From positions 372,001-436,000 of the forward strand of contig NZ_CP132336.1 of assembly GCF_030758315.1 (NCBI RefSeq): a stretch of DNA of 64,000 nucleotides, written 5' to 3'. Source of the DNA: Pararhizobium sp. IMCC3301. Lineage in GTDB: Bacteria; Pseudomonadota; Alphaproteobacteria; Rhizobiales; GCA-2746425. This document shows positions 28,711-39,534 of this stretch, in pieces. A program made the translations under genes and the position numbers. The notes under the pieces were generated by a model, which was not told the origin of the DNA, searched no databases, and worked only from the letters and a program-made list of their open reading frames with translations. The number at the start of each line of letters is the position of its first letter. Within the stretch, counting starts at the first letter, position 1.

Positions 28711-30003
28711 TCAGGAAATTTTTTGCATCACTGCGAAATAGAACCCGTCGGTCGCGGTTGAGGCCGGCGTCAGCGTGATCGACATCATGTCAGCCGACCA
28801 GGGCTGCGGCTTGTCAAAGCCGTATATGTCCTGCCAGACCTCACCGGCCGAAACCAGTTCAAAGGCGGGATTTCCATTCAGGAAACCTGCGACGCTGTCT
28901 TCGTTTTCCGCAGCCAGAACACTGCAGGTCATATAGATCAAAAACCCTTCCTGGCGGACAAAGGGCGCTGCTTCCTCAAGCACGATCTGCTGTTCTTCCT
29001 GGCGTGCCTGCAACTGCTTTTCGGTCAACCGCCATTTGGCATCCGGCTTGCGCCGCCATGTGCCCGAGCCGGTGCAGGGTGCATCGACGACAACCCGGTC
29101 GCAGCCTCCCAGCAGATCGGCCAGCCGGCCATCATCCGGCTTTAACACGATGGTCTGATCAGCACCTGCCCGCTGCAGACGTTCAAATATCCCGGATTGG
29201 CGATTTCTGTCATTGTCATACGCGTATAGCTTACCGGTGTTTTTCATCGCAGCGGCCAGCGCCAGAGTTTTGCCGCCAGCACCGGCGCAAAAATCCAGAA
29301 TGATCTCGCCCGGCTGCGCATACACCAGCTCGGATGCGATCTGGCTGGCTTCATCCTGTATTTCAACACGGCCAAGCTGGTAGGATTCTTCGACCTGGAT
29401 ATTGGGATGCCGCCGGGCCGCATCGGACGGCGGGATGCGCAAACCGGTGGACGAGATCTCGGCCAGTTCCGCGCCGAATGATTGCAGCACCGCCAACTCG
29501 GTGCTGCGATCCGATTTCAGCGTATTAACCCGCAAATCCAGTGGCGGCCGGCCACACAATGCTTTGGCTTCGATGATCCACCCATCTGCAAAATTTGACT
29601 GAAAATGTGGTACCAGCCACTTTGGCAGATCGGCCTGTATCCACTCCGGCGCATCCGTAAGGCGGCGCGCATCTGCGGCCTGGCGTTTGTCCGCATCCGG
29701 CAGGACCGGAGCGAATTTATCACCATCAAAAGCCGTCTCCAGCTCCTGCCAGCTCTGGTTCCAGCGATAGACCACCGTCCCGAACACCAGAGAGGACGCC
29801 TTGTCACTATCCATGATCCAGCGCGTCGAGGCACGCCAGCGCAGCGCATCATAGGCCAGATTGCCGATCACCGCACGGTCTCCCGATCCGGCAAAGCGAT
29901 GCGCCAGGCCCCAATCCTTCAGCGCCTCGGCAATCGGACGCCTCCGGTTCTGGACATCTTCCATCACTTCAATCGCTGCCTGTATGCGCCCGCCAAGTCT
30001 CAT
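28711..30003 (-). CDS. RsmB/NOP-family RNA (cytosine-5) methyltransferase
   Basis: A 430-residue SAM-dependent rRNA m5C methyltransferase. An N-terminal NusB-like/RsmB region covers the first third. The catalytic domain has QDEASQIASELVYAQPGEII, the SAM loop LDFCAGAGGKTLALAAAM, LYAYDNDRNR, VDAPCTGSGTWRRKPD and the second conserved cysteine in YMTCSVLAAEN. The overall length and NOP2/Sun pattern are standard. The target base cannot be specified. Its 3' end is next to the palindromic repeat array. Confidence 0.93.
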   Translation of the reverse strand: MRLGGRIQAAIEVMEDVQNRRRPIAEALKDWGLAHRFAGSGDRAVIGNLAYDALRWRASTRWIMDSDKASSLVFGTVVYRWNQSWQELETAFDGDKFAPVLPDADKRQAADARRLTDAPEWIQADLPKWLVPHFQSNFADGWIIEAKALCGRPPLDLRVNTLKSDRSTELAVLQSFGAELAEISSTGLRIPPSDAARRHPNIQVEESYQLGRVEIQDEASQIASELVYAQPGEIILDFCAGAGGKTLALAAAMKNTGKLYAYDNDRNRQSGIFERLQRAGADQTIVLKPDDGRLADLLGGCDRVVVDAPCTGSGTWRRKPDAKWRLTEKQLQARQEEQQIVLEEAAPFVRQEGFLIYMTCSVLAAENEDSVAGFLNGNPAFELVSAGEVWQDIYGFDKPQPWSADMMSITLTPASTATDGFYFAVMQKIS

Positions 30004-30523
30004 TGTTTCAATCGTCCATCTATCGGCTGGTCATCCCGATTGGCCCACACGGCTATCAGCGCCAGCAAGAGTTCCATGATTGGCGCATGAGACCGCACAA
30101 TAAGTGACCGGATTGTCGTCTGCACAACCAATTGGCGATACACGTGCCCAAATTTCCAAGCTTCAGTAAATGCAACGCGCTGCGTTGCTAAGCAACCCGT
30201 ATTTGAAAAACATGATCAACGACGGAACTCATCCGTCCTACATCCGTTATGCCTCAAGGCAACTGCACATACCATTCAGATTCTTGAACTAAATGGAATC
30301 GAAAATGTGGAAACTTACGACAGCCTGCGATCAAGGGCGCGCAGTAAAGCTCTCCGAAGATATCACCTTTGCGGATATCAACGAGCTTTCTGTAGTGCTC
30401 AATCTGAAGCCCCAGGCTCATAAAGCACCAGCCTGGACACACAAAAGCTCAAGCCGTCTCACTTTCGACCTTTGATACGGAGCATTGATCCCCGCATCAG
30501 GGTTACAACAAAAGGAAATTAAC
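30004..30523. other. Non-coding stretch between the RsmB-type gene and the BA14K gene
   Basis: No gene I can support. A 60-codon plus-strand frame from 30293 (or 30305) has no family resemblance. Two overlapping small palindromes occur at 30172-30196: GCAACGC/GCGTTGC with a 3-base loop, and GTTGC/GCAAC with a 3-base loop. The stretch must hold the promoters of both divergent neighbours. Confidence 0.5.
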
Positions 30524-30961
30524 ATGAATATTCTCTATAAAAGCCTGTGTTCAGGCACATTGGCAATGTCGCTGATAGCCGGAGCACTCGCGCCGGTTGC
30601 AGCCGCACCGCCTCGTGCACCGATCAGCCAGTGGGGTCAGTCAGATATCATTCAGATTCATTCGACTCGCCAACAAACACGCCGTGCGGAGCCCCGACAG
30701 AACCGTTTTGAGCGTCGCAATGGCCGTTACTATTACAATGGCCACCGCGGTTACCAGCAGCGCCGTGCTGGCTATCGGCAATACAATGGTTACTGGTTCC
30801 CGGCAGCCGCCTTTGCTGTTGGTGTTATCATAGGCGGATCGCAAAACAACAACAGTGCCCATGTCAGCTGGTGTTATGATCGTTACCGCTCATACCGCTC
30901 GTCGGATGATACGTTCCAGCCCTATAACGGTCCGCGCAAGCGTTGCAGATCGCCATATTGA
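30524..30961 (+). CDS. BA14K-family exported protein
   Basis: A 145-residue secreted protein of the BA14K (Brucella 14-kDa antigen-like) family, reported as immunoreactive and lectin-like in Brucella. It has a signal peptide (GTLAMSLIAGALAPVAAA), an Arg/Tyr-rich middle (NRFERRNGRYYYNGHRGYQQ), a short hydrophobic stretch (WFPAAAFAVGVIIGG) and the diagnostic C-terminus HVSWCYDRYRSYRSSDDTFQ followed by PYNGPRKRC. The two cysteines may pair. AAAGGA before ATG 30524 fixes the start. Confidence 0.88.
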   Translation: MNILYKSLCSGTLAMSLIAGALAPVAAAPPRAPISQWGQSDIIQIHSTRQQTRRAEPRQNRFERRNGRYYYNGHRGYQQRRAGYRQYNGYWFPAAAFAVGVIIGGSQNNNSAHVSWCYDRYRSYRSSDDTFQPYNGPRKRCRSPY

Positions 30962-30995
30962 TGCATATTTGTGATTGATCACAACACGACGATGG

Positions 30996-31025
30996 GACAC
31001 CCTGTGCTACGGCGCACAGGGTGTC
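30996..31025. terminator. Stem-loop between convergent BA14K and guaB genes
   Basis: A perfect 12-base inverted repeat, GACACCCTGTGC and its complement, with a 6-base loop lies in the 83 bases between the two convergent stops. There is only a weak T content after it on either strand, so it may act as a bidirectional but inefficient terminator. Confidence 0.65.
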
Positions 31026-31044
31026 TCGCTTGATTATGACATTA

Positions 31045-32610
<1,566 letters not shown>

Positions 32611-32636
32611 CTATGTTGCAAATGCGAAAAGCGGCT

Positions 32637-33389
32637 TTATTGCGGTTCTGCTTCGAGTTTCGGGGCCACGCCGCGAAAATCTCTGGCGATCAGATAGGTT
32701 TCCGCCGAATCTTTGCGGCTGGCTGGCGGTTTATAATGCCCGACCAGCCTGAAATCGCGTTTCATTTCGTTCAGCAGCGTGTGCTCGGTACCGCCCTGGA
32801 ACACTTTAGCGATAAAAGTGCCACCTGGATTGAGCACTTCACGGGCAAATTCGACCGCCACCTCACACAATTGAATAATCCGCATATGGTCGGTCTGTTT
32901 GTGCCCCGTCGTCGGAGCCGCCATATCGGACAGGACAATATCTGCCTTGTGCCCGCCCAGCGCTTCGCGCAACAGATCCGGAGCATCATCGTCGAGAAAA
33001 TCCTTCTCCAGCAATGTGACACCAGGCAGCGGTTCCATCGCAAGATAATCAATCCCGACAACTCGGATATCGTCGATATGGCTGCCGACCTTGTCGGCGG
33101 CAACCTGCGACCAGCCGCCTGGCGCTGCGCCCAGATCAACAATCCGCTGGCCCTTGCGCAGCAAATTGTATTTTTCATCGATCTCAAGCAGTTTATAGGC
33201 CGCCCGCGAGCGCATGCCATCGATTTTTGAGCGCTGCACATAAGGATCATTAAGGTGGCGCTGCAGCCATCTGGTCGAGGAAATCTTGCGTCCGCGCGCG
33301 GATTTCACCCGTACCGAAAGGCCACGATAGCCTCCACTGCCGCGCCCGCTGCCACGACCGCTACTTGGCCCTTTGGATTTACCGTTCAT
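32637..33389 (-). CDS. rlmE: 23S rRNA 2'-O-ribose methyltransferase (FtsJ/RrmJ)
   Basis: Methylates U2552 (E. coli numbering) in the ribosomal A-loop late in 50S assembly. The 250-residue protein has a Gly/Ser/Arg-rich N-terminal tail of about 35 residues, then the FtsJ fold with the K-D-K-E tetrad region: [53 protein letters not shown] and [12 protein letters not shown] 33389 overlaps the 3' end of the upstream ppx/gppA gene by 11 bases, consistent with a two-gene operon. Confidence 0.95.
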   Translation of the reverse strand: MNGKSKGPSSGRGSGRGSGGYRGLSVRVKSARGRKISSTRWLQRHLNDPYVQRSKIDGMRSRAAYKLLEIDEKYNLLRKGQRIVDLGAAPGGWSQVAADKVGSHIDDIRVVGIDYLAMEPLPGVTLLEKDFLDDDAPDLLREALGGHKADIVLSDMAAPTTGHKQTDHMRIIQLCEVAVEFAREVLNPGGTFIAKVFQGGTEHTLLNEMKRDFRLVGHYKPPASRKDSAETYLIARDFRGVAPKLEAEPQ

Positions 33390-34911
33390 CGGATGTGTTG
33401 CCCATATCGCTGGTCGGCTTGCTGTCTCCAGCCGGCGTCTGCCGGGTTTTTGACTTCGGACGTTTTCTGCGCCACGGCGCACTGCGCAAGCCGCGCCTCA
33501 CCAAGCCATGACCGTCCTTGTTCATCAGTTCTACCAGAATGCCCTCGCGCAAACCACGGTCCGCAACGCGCAGCTGATCGCAGGAAAATTCCCGGCGGAT
33601 AGCTTCGAAAATTGCGCAGCCCGGCAGCACCAGATCGGCCCGGTCCGAACCGATGCAAGGATGTTGCACGCGCTCTTCATAGCTCAACGCCAGCAATTGC
33701 TGGATCATCGATGCGGCATCGTCATTGCTCATCCACATGCCATCAACCCGGCGGCGGTCATAACGCCGCAGTCCCAGATGGACCCCTGCCAATGTCGTCA
33801 CCGTGCCCGAGGTTCCGAGCAGATGATGCCGTCCGCGGGACAGTGCCTGCTGCAACTCGCGGCGCTTTGGAAACGCCTCCAGCATGTCCTGCACCTCTTT
33901 GACCATCAGCTCAAAACTGTCCCATGTGACATTTTTTCCATCATGGCGTTCAGACAGGGTCACGACACCGACCGGCAGCGAGGCCCAGGCTCGTAACGTT
34001 CCGCCCAAACGGTTGCGCTTTCTGCGCCCGCGCCGGTCCAGCCATACAATTTCAGAAGAACCACCGCCAATATCAAACAGCACAACCCCGTCGGAGCGCG
34101 GTTCCACCAGTGACGAACAACCTGTCACCGCCAGTCGCGCTTCGGTTTCCTGATCGATAATTTCCAGATCAAGGCCAATTTCCCGCGAGACACGCTGCAG
34201 AAACTCAGCACCGTTTTCCGCCGACCGGCAGGCCTCTGTGGCAATCAGTCGAACCCGTTCGACCTTGTGGTATTTGAGCTTGTTCCAACAGATCCTCAAG
34301 GCAGAGATGGCCCGGTCCGCAGCCTCATCACCCAAACGGTTATTCCTGGAAATGCCCTCTCCCAGACGGACAATGCGGGAGAATGAATCGATGATGCGGA
34401 ATCCCTGATCTCTGGGTTCGGCAATCAGCAATCTGCAATTATTGGTACCAAGATCGAGAGCGGCGTATTTGGTGACAGATTTGGCCGATGCTGTCTTTCC
34501 GGATTCATCCTGACTACGGCCCTGCCTTGCATAGGCCGGTTTGCCGGACGTCGCAGAAACGGTCGACGCGGCCTGCATTGACGGTACGCGCCCGGCCCCT
34601 TCGACCTGACGGCGTTCTGCATCTGCATCAGCACGCTGCTCCGCATCCGCATCGATATATCCGGCAGACAGTGCCGGTTCATCCAACATCGCAGTTGACA
34701 ATGCCTGCCGCGATGCAACCCTGGCAACTGGTGAGCGGACCGCGATTTCAACGGATCCATCGCTGCCATCTGGTTTCACAGAACCGCCATGCTGCTGCAA
34801 AACTGATACCGGTTCGACACATGCGGTGCCGCCTGACAGTTCATTGCGCGCAAAACCTGTGTCCTGCGAGGATGAGCCCAGCAAACCGGGTTCCCCATCC
34901 TTACTCGTCAC
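33379..34911 (-). CDS. Ppx/GppA-family phosphatase with N-terminal extension
   Basis: An exopolyphosphatase or guanosine-pentaphosphate phosphatase of the sugar-kinase/Hsp70 ATPase fold, 510 residues. The catalytic core begins about residue 147 ([18 protein letters not shown]) and contains [41 protein letters not shown] and [20 protein letters not shown]. It lacks the long C-terminal HD domain of E. coli Ppx. About 145 residues at the N-terminus are Ala/Ser/Gln-rich and look disordered; an internal start close to the core is possible. The C-terminal tail is basic. It is followed by overlapping rlmE, an order common in rhizobia. Confidence 0.9.
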   Translation of the reverse strand: MTSKDGEPGLLGSSSQDTGFARNELSGGTACVEPVSVLQQHGGSVKPDGSDGSVEIAVRSPVARVASRQALSTAMLDEPALSAGYIDADAEQRADADAERRQVEGAGRVPSMQAASTVSATSGKPAYARQGRSQDESGKTASAKSVTKYAALDLGTNNCRLLIAEPRDQGFRIIDSFSRIVRLGEGISRNNRLGDEAADRAISALRICWNKLKYHKVERVRLIATEACRSAENGAEFLQRVSREIGLDLEIIDQETEARLAVTGCSSLVEPRSDGVVLFDIGGGSSEIVWLDRRGRRKRNRLGGTLRAWASLPVGVVTLSERHDGKNVTWDSFELMVKEVQDMLEAFPKRRELQQALSRGRHHLLGTSGTVTTLAGVHLGLRRYDRRRVDGMWMSNDDAASMIQQLLALSYEERVQHPCIGSDRADLVLPGCAIFEAIRREFSCDQLRVADRGLREGILVELMNKDGHGLVRRGLRSAPWRRKRPKSKTRQTPAGDSKPTSDMGNTSDER

Positions 34912-35037
34912 TATACTTTCCTCACGCCCTACGCTGGCGGATTGCCAGTGGCGTTTTTACGTTACAGTTAGTGTAGCACTGAATGCACAGACCGCAAGCT
35001 TGAGAACGAGGTTTGCAACATTTGGCCGGATTGCGCG

Positions 35038-36042
35038 CTAAGTCCGCTCTGCAGCGATATTAATCACGGCGCGGCCTTTCACCTGTCCCTTCAGGATTGC
35101 GGGACCCAGCGCTGGCAGATCAGCCAGCCGGTGTTCTTCGACCATCGGCTCCAGCCGGTCCATCGGCAATTCGCCCACCAGACGGTGCCATGCCGCAACG
35201 CGGCGCTCATAGGGACAGGCAACAGAATCAATTCCCAGCAGATTGATGCCGCGCAGCAGAAACGGAATAACCGTAAAAGACGGCACGGCAGCTCCGCCGG
35301 CCAGACCGATTGCCGCCACCGAACCGCCATAGCGGGTTTGCTTGAGAACCCGGCCCAGCATCTCGCCGCCGACCGCATCGATGGTTCCGGCCCAGCGCTC
35401 GGACTCCAGCGGGCGCTTATTTTCCTCTGTCAGTTCCGCGCGCGCAATGATTGTGGTGGCACCCAGCCCTGTCAGATAATCAGCCGTTTCCGGCCGTCCG
35501 GTGACAGCGGCAACGCTGTAGCCCAGATGTGACAGGATCGATACGGCAACCGAGCCAACGCCGCCAGCTGCGCCTGTGACCAGAACCTCCCCCTTGTCAG
35601 GCTGAAGGCCATGTTCTTCCAGTGCCATGACCGCAATCATGGCGGTCAGACCCGCCGTACCGATGGCCATGGCGTGCCGCGCGTTCATGCCTTGCGGCAT
35701 CGGCACCAGCCAGTCCGCCTTGACCCGCGCTTTGGTGGCATATCCGCCCCAGCGGGCTTCTCCGACGCGCCATCCCGTCAAGATGACCTCATCGCCGGCC
35801 TTGTAACGCGCATCCGAAGACTGTGAGACCACACCGGCAAAATCAATTCCCGGAACATGCGGAAAAGTGCGCACCAGCCCGCCCTTGCCGGTGATGCAGA
35901 GCCCATCCTTATAATTCAAGGTGGAATAGGCCACATCGACGGTCACATCGCCGTCCGGCAAGCGGCTGTCATCCAGCGTTTCGATGTTCTGGCTGACGCT
36001 GCCCGCTTCATCCTTATCGACCACCAATGCGGTAAAACTCAT
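35038..36042 (-). CDS. acuI: NADPH-dependent acrylyl-CoA reductase-like MDR oxidoreductase (AcuI/YhdH)
   Basis: A zinc-independent medium-chain reductase, 334 residues. AcuI reduces acryloyl-CoA to propionyl-CoA and is used in 3-hydroxypropionate and DMSP breakdown. Family hallmarks: STLNYKDGLCITGKGG, FPHVPGIDFAGVV, GWRVGEARWGGYA, IGTAGLTAMIAVMALEEHG, VLVTGAAGGVGSVAV, GIDSVACPYERR and a C-terminal LGPAILKGQVKGRAVI. ATG 36042 is used because the family N-terminus MSFTALVV starts there. It is 40 bases downstream of mbfA. Whether the enzyme serves DMSP metabolism or a general detoxifying role is open. Confidence 0.9.
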   Translation of the reverse strand: MSFTALVVDKDEAGSVSQNIETLDDSRLPDGDVTVDVAYSTLNYKDGLCITGKGGLVRTFPHVPGIDFAGVVSQSSDARYKAGDEVILTGWRVGEARWGGYATKARVKADWLVPMPQGMNARHAMAIGTAGLTAMIAVMALEEHGLQPDKGEVLVTGAAGGVGSVAVSILSHLGYSVAAVTGRPETADYLTGLGATTIIARAELTEENKRPLESERWAGTIDAVGGEMLGRVLKQTRYGGSVAAIGLAGGAAVPSFTVIPFLLRGINLLGIDSVACPYERRVAAWHRLVGELPMDRLEPMVEEHRLADLPALGPAILKGQVKGRAVINIAAERT

Positions 36043-36082
36043 TTCTGTCTCCATTTGCTCGTATTCGGTGTTTGCATCAGTA

Positions 36083-37060
36083 TCAGGCACTGCCGATGAT
36101 GATGCCTGCGGCAAACACCAGCGCACCTCCCAGCACCACTTGCATCGCCGCCCTGAAGAACGGCGTATCCATATATTTGTTCTGAATCCAGGCAATCACC
36201 CACAATTCGATGAACACGATCACGAAGGCAATGCTTGTCGCCGTCCAGAAATCCGGGATCAGATAGGGCAGCGCGTGGCCCAGCCCGCCAACCGTCGTCA
36301 TGATGCCGGAGGCAAATCCGCGCTTGATCGGTGAGCCACGGCCTGAAATCTGGCCATCATCGGAAGCCGCTTCAGTAAATCCCATGGAAATGCCGGCACC
36401 GATGGAGGCGGCAAGACCGACGAGAAATGTTGTCCAGGTATCCTGCGTTGCAAAAGCGGTGGCGAAAATCGGCGCCAGAGTGGACACCGAGCCGTCCATC
36501 AGCCCCGCCAGACCGGGCTGCACCCAGGTCAGAATGAATTTGCGGTGGGATTCCTGATTTTCCTGCTCCAGCGCATCCGCATGCAGATGGGTGTCCTGCA
36601 GCTCGCCCGCCTTGGCCAGATGGCCCGCTTCCGCCTGGGCCAGATCGCCGAGCAGTTTCCGCGTATCGGCATCTGTCACCCGCGCCGCAGCGCGCAGATA
36701 AAACTCATGGGCCGCGTCCTCCATATTGGCGACTTCATCGCGAATTCGTTCAATCCCGAGATTTTCGATCAGCCACACCGGCCGCCTGGCGTAATAGCCG
36801 GCCACATGTTCGCGCCGTATCAACGGAATCTCATCGCCAAACCGCACCTTGTGCAGATCGATCAGGCGCTGCCGGTGCAACCCCTCTTCGGTCGCCATGC
36901 CGTCCAGCAGCGCGGCACTGGCAGGAAATTCATCGCGCACCTTGGTGGCGTAGCTCTGGTAGATTCGCGCATCATCCTCCTCCGCCGAGATGGCAAGCGC
37001 CAGCATTTCCTGTTCTGATAAATCCAGAAAACGGCGCGCATTTGAAAAGCGGCTGAGCAT
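36083..37060 (-). CDS. mbfA: Membrane-bound ferritin / iron exporter MbfA
   Basis: A 325-residue inner-membrane protein typical of rhizobia: an N-terminal ferritin-like di-iron domain (ISAEEDDARIYQSYA, TEEGLHRQRLIDLH, MEDAAHEFYLRAA, AQAEAGHLAKAGEL) to about residue 150, then a CCC1/VIT1-like membrane domain (VQPGLAGLMDGSVSTLAPIF, FLVGLAASIGAGISMGFTEA, GIMTTVGGLGHALPYLI, LVFAAGIIIGSA). It is known to export iron and protect from peroxide in Agrobacterium and Bradyrhizobium, under Irr control. ATG 37060 has AGGTGA upstream. I could not see a clear Irr box in the 257 bases before the divergent transglycosylase gene. Confidence 0.93.
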   Translation of the reverse strand: MLSRFSNARRFLDLSEQEMLALAISAEEDDARIYQSYATKVRDEFPASAALLDGMATEEGLHRQRLIDLHKVRFGDEIPLIRREHVAGYYARRPVWLIENLGIERIRDEVANMEDAAHEFYLRAAARVTDADTRKLLGDLAQAEAGHLAKAGELQDTHLHADALEQENQESHRKFILTWVQPGLAGLMDGSVSTLAPIFATAFATQDTWTTFLVGLAASIGAGISMGFTEAASDDGQISGRGSPIKRGFASGIMTTVGGLGHALPYLIPDFWTATSIAFVIVFIELWVIAWIQNKYMDTPFFRAAMQVVLGGALVFAAGIIIGSA

Positions 37061-37317
37061 GGTGATCACCTGTAGGGTTGCCTGTGGATTTGTTGACACG
37101 GATCAGGGGCAAACTAGGGCTGCAATGCGACAAGGTCCATACGCCGCCGCCACTTATCCCGATTATTTCATCCGCAAGTCCGGTCCTGGCCAGCGTCGGT
37201 GGTGTTTTTGATTGGCAACTGCAAGCGCAGGACTGCACGCTTGACGGCAGCATCCGCCCTTGCCAGTCTCGCCGCAGAATCGGAGCTGTTTCAACCCGGC
37301 CCCACGGAGATCATTTG

Positions 37318-38628
37318 ATGAGTGTTTGCCGCAAAAACCGCCCTCTTGAATTGGCTTTTTGGCCCCAAATCCGCTCATTCACCTGCCGATTGCTCCGCAA
37401 CCTTGCTTTGGCTTTGGCGCTGACAGCTCTGTCCGCGCCCGCTTTCGCTCAGGACCGCGCCGCAATTGAGCGGCAATTCCGCAACTGGCTGGATGCAACA
37501 GTGCTGCCACGGGCGCAGGCCGAAGGCGTGTCGCGCAAAACCTTTGAGGTCGCCTTTACCGGAGTGACGCTGAACTGGGACCTGCCGGACCTGGTGCCGC
37601 CCGGCACCGTCGCCCGCGTGCCGCAGCGCCAGCGCCAGGCCGAGTTCAGCGCGCCCGGCAAATATTTCTCGCGCGGCGCGGTTGGCGGGGCAGCCGCCAC
37701 CGGCCGGCAGATGGCGGCGCGCTATGCTAAAATTCTTGCGGCAGTGGAGCGGCGCACCGGCGTGCCGGGGCGCATCATCCTTGCCATCTGGGGCCGCGAA
37801 AGCGGCTATGGCCGCGCATCCATCCCCTATGACGCGTTTCAGGTGCTGGGCACCAAGGCCTTCATGAGCACCCGCGCGCCCTATTTCACCGATGAGTTGA
37901 TTGCAGCGCTGAAAATCGCTGAAGCCGGCCATGCACCGCAACGCGCCATGAAAAGCAGCTGGGCCGGTGCCCTCGGCCAGCCGCAATTCATGCCCTCCAA
38001 TTTCCTCAAATACGCTGCCGATGGCGATGGCGATGGCCGCGCCGACATCTGGGGCTCGCAAGCCGACACCATCGCCTCGATCGCCTCCTATCTGTCCGCC
38101 CATGGCTGGGTCAGCGGCCGCGACTGGGGCTTTGAGGTCACTGTGCCGCCATCCGTCTCCTGTTCGCTGGAAGGTCCCGATCAGGGCCGCACCATCGCCA
38201 CCTGGGAAGCGGCCGGCATCCGCCGCGTCTCCGGAAAACCCTTCCCGGACCACGAAAGACGGGCCGAGGGCTATCTGCTGATGCCGGCCGGCCGCAACGG
38301 CCCGGCCTTCATCGCCACACCGAATTTCTTCGTCCTCAAAGCCTATAATAACAGCGATCTCTACGCCCTGTTTGTCGGCCATGTCGGCGACCGCATCCAG
38401 TATGGCACCGGCGACTTTTCCGCCCCCTGGGGCGCTGTCGGCGGCCTCTACCGCTCCGATGTGGCCACCATGCAGCGCGCACTTGAAGCCCAGGGCCACG
38501 ACGTCGGCGGCGCCGACGGCCTCCCCGGCTTCAAAACCCGCCGCTCCATAGGCCGCTGGCAGGAGGCGAATCGGCGCGCGACAACGTGTTTTCCCGAGGC
38601 AGGCATGAAGGGTGTGCTGGGGCGGTGA
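37318..38628 (+). CDS. Lytic murein transglycosylase (MltB-like) with peptidoglycan-binding domain
   Basis: Cleaves the MurNAc-GlcNAc bond of peptidoglycan with formation of 1,6-anhydroMurNAc. The 436-residue protein has a signal peptide (NLALALALTALSAPAFAQ), an SLT_2/MltB domain with the catalytic Glu in WGRESGYGRAS, ALGQPQFMPSNFLKYAADG and DGDGRADIWGSQADTIASIA, and a C-terminal peptidoglycan-binding repeat (DVATMQRALEAQGHDVGG, DGLPGFKTRRSIGRWQ). ATG 37318 has GGAGA seven bases upstream; the same frame is open for 80 codons before it without family-like sequence. It is divergent from mbfA. Confidence 0.92.
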   Translation: MSVCRKNRPLELAFWPQIRSFTCRLLRNLALALALTALSAPAFAQDRAAIERQFRNWLDATVLPRAQAEGVSRKTFEVAFTGVTLNWDLPDLVPPGTVARVPQRQRQAEFSAPGKYFSRGAVGGAAATGRQMAARYAKILAAVERRTGVPGRIILAIWGRESGYGRASIPYDAFQVLGTKAFMSTRAPYFTDELIAALKIAEAGHAPQRAMKSSWAGALGQPQFMPSNFLKYAADGDGDGRADIWGSQADTIASIASYLSAHGWVSGRDWGFEVTVPPSVSCSLEGPDQGRTIATWEAAGIRRVSGKPFPDHERRAEGYLLMPAGRNGPAFIATPNFFVLKAYNNSDLYALFVGHVGDRIQYGTGDFSAPWGAVGGLYRSDVATMQRALEAQGHDVGGADGLPGFKTRRSIGRWQEANRRATTCFPEAGMKGVLGR

Positions 38629-38884
38629 TGGGGGTTCTTTTGATGGTGAGGGGTTGCGCAAATCAGAACATTGGATGAATAGCGCTTTCGCGCCCATAGC
38701 TGCCTTCCGAGCTCCAGTCAACATGCCATGCTGCGGCCCACCAAAGAAACATTCGTCGTAGCCGCGCGAATTGGAAACCAATCAAGTCTGCAGGTGCTTT
38801 GTTATGTTAGGAATTTCCAGTGGAAATTAGCCGTATCGCTGAGTTAAATATATCCGTTAAGAGACGAGACCCATCTGAAAGAAA

Positions 38885-39463
38885 ATGCAAATGAAAATCG
38901 CATTTCTTGCGTGGGGCTCGCTGCAGTGGGACCCAAGAAATCTCAAACAGGCTACTGAGTTTTCGCCAAGCGGTCTTACACTCCCTATCGAATTTAGCCG
39001 TATTTCTGGAATCAGTGGCAAACCGCGTCGGCTCACCTTAGTCATTGATGAAGAGAATGGTAGCCCGTGCAGCACCTATGCGGCCGAAAGTGCTTTTAAT
39101 GCGCTTGACCAGGCAAAGGAAAATCTTCGAGACCGCGAAGGAATGCACCACGTGAATGGGGTTGGATATGTTACAATGCAAACAGATGATACTAGTATTC
39201 GCGCGTTAGAGCGGCATCCTGAGACAGTCAAGACAATCCGATCTTGGCTCGTAGCAAGCGACTTTGATGCTGCAATCTGGACAGCCCTTGCCAGTAATTT
39301 CACCAAACGTGCGGGGGAACAATTTTCTGTCGAGGCAGCTCTACGCTTTCTCAATCGGCAACCGCAGGTGCAACTCGCCGCTGCGTTGGAATACATCCGT
39401 AAGGCGCCGGCGTCAGTGCAAACGCCAATTCGAGTTGCCGTGTCAAAGCATTGGCCTGTGTGA
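38885..39463 (+). CDS. Gamma-glutamylcyclotransferase-like protein, function unknown
   Basis: A 192-residue cytoplasmic protein. The opening KIAFLAWGSLQWDPRNLKQA, then LPIEFSRISG, KPRRLTLVIDEENGSP and a later LRDREG resemble small proteins with a GGCT/AIG2-like fold in which WGSL corresponds to the substrate loop of the cyclotransferases; I recall similar hypothetical proteins in accessory regions. Enzymatic function is not established. Base composition drops relative to the neighbouring transglycosylase, suggesting the left edge of a transferred segment. ATG 38885 or 38891 can start it. It is convergent with the nuclease-like gene that follows. Confidence 0.6.
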   Translation: MQMKIAFLAWGSLQWDPRNLKQATEFSPSGLTLPIEFSRISGISGKPRRLTLVIDEENGSPCSTYAAESAFNALDQAKENLRDREGMHHVNGVGYVTMQTDDTSIRALERHPETVKTIRSWLVASDFDAAIWTALASNFTKRAGEQFSVEAALRFLNRQPQVQLAAALEYIRKAPASVQTPIRVAVSKHWPV

Positions 39464-39534
39464 ACGCGAGGGGGTCACTCGTCAGATCCGTCAACTGATA
39501 AGCGCTGGAAACTTGCCGCAGCGCAACTACTCAT

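Noticed and set aside
27970-28778. Open frames of 109-214 codons in the repeat array
   Set aside because: They are translations of the palindromic repeat (LDPRDKPGDDG-like) without starts or family support.
30293-30475. 60-codon frame before the BA14K gene
   Set aside because: No family resemblance and no convincing ribosome site; kept only as part of the non-coding entry.
37375-38781. 468-codon minus-strand frame opposite the transglycosylase gene
   Set aside because: It is an antisense shadow in GC-rich coding DNA; the plus-strand frame has a signal peptide and MltB motifs.
38640-38800. Possible remnant gene at the left edge of the defence islet (minus-strand frame with GGPQHGMLTGARK)
   Set aside because: Frames there are open but no convincing family match or start was found; without a search I cannot separate it from chance.
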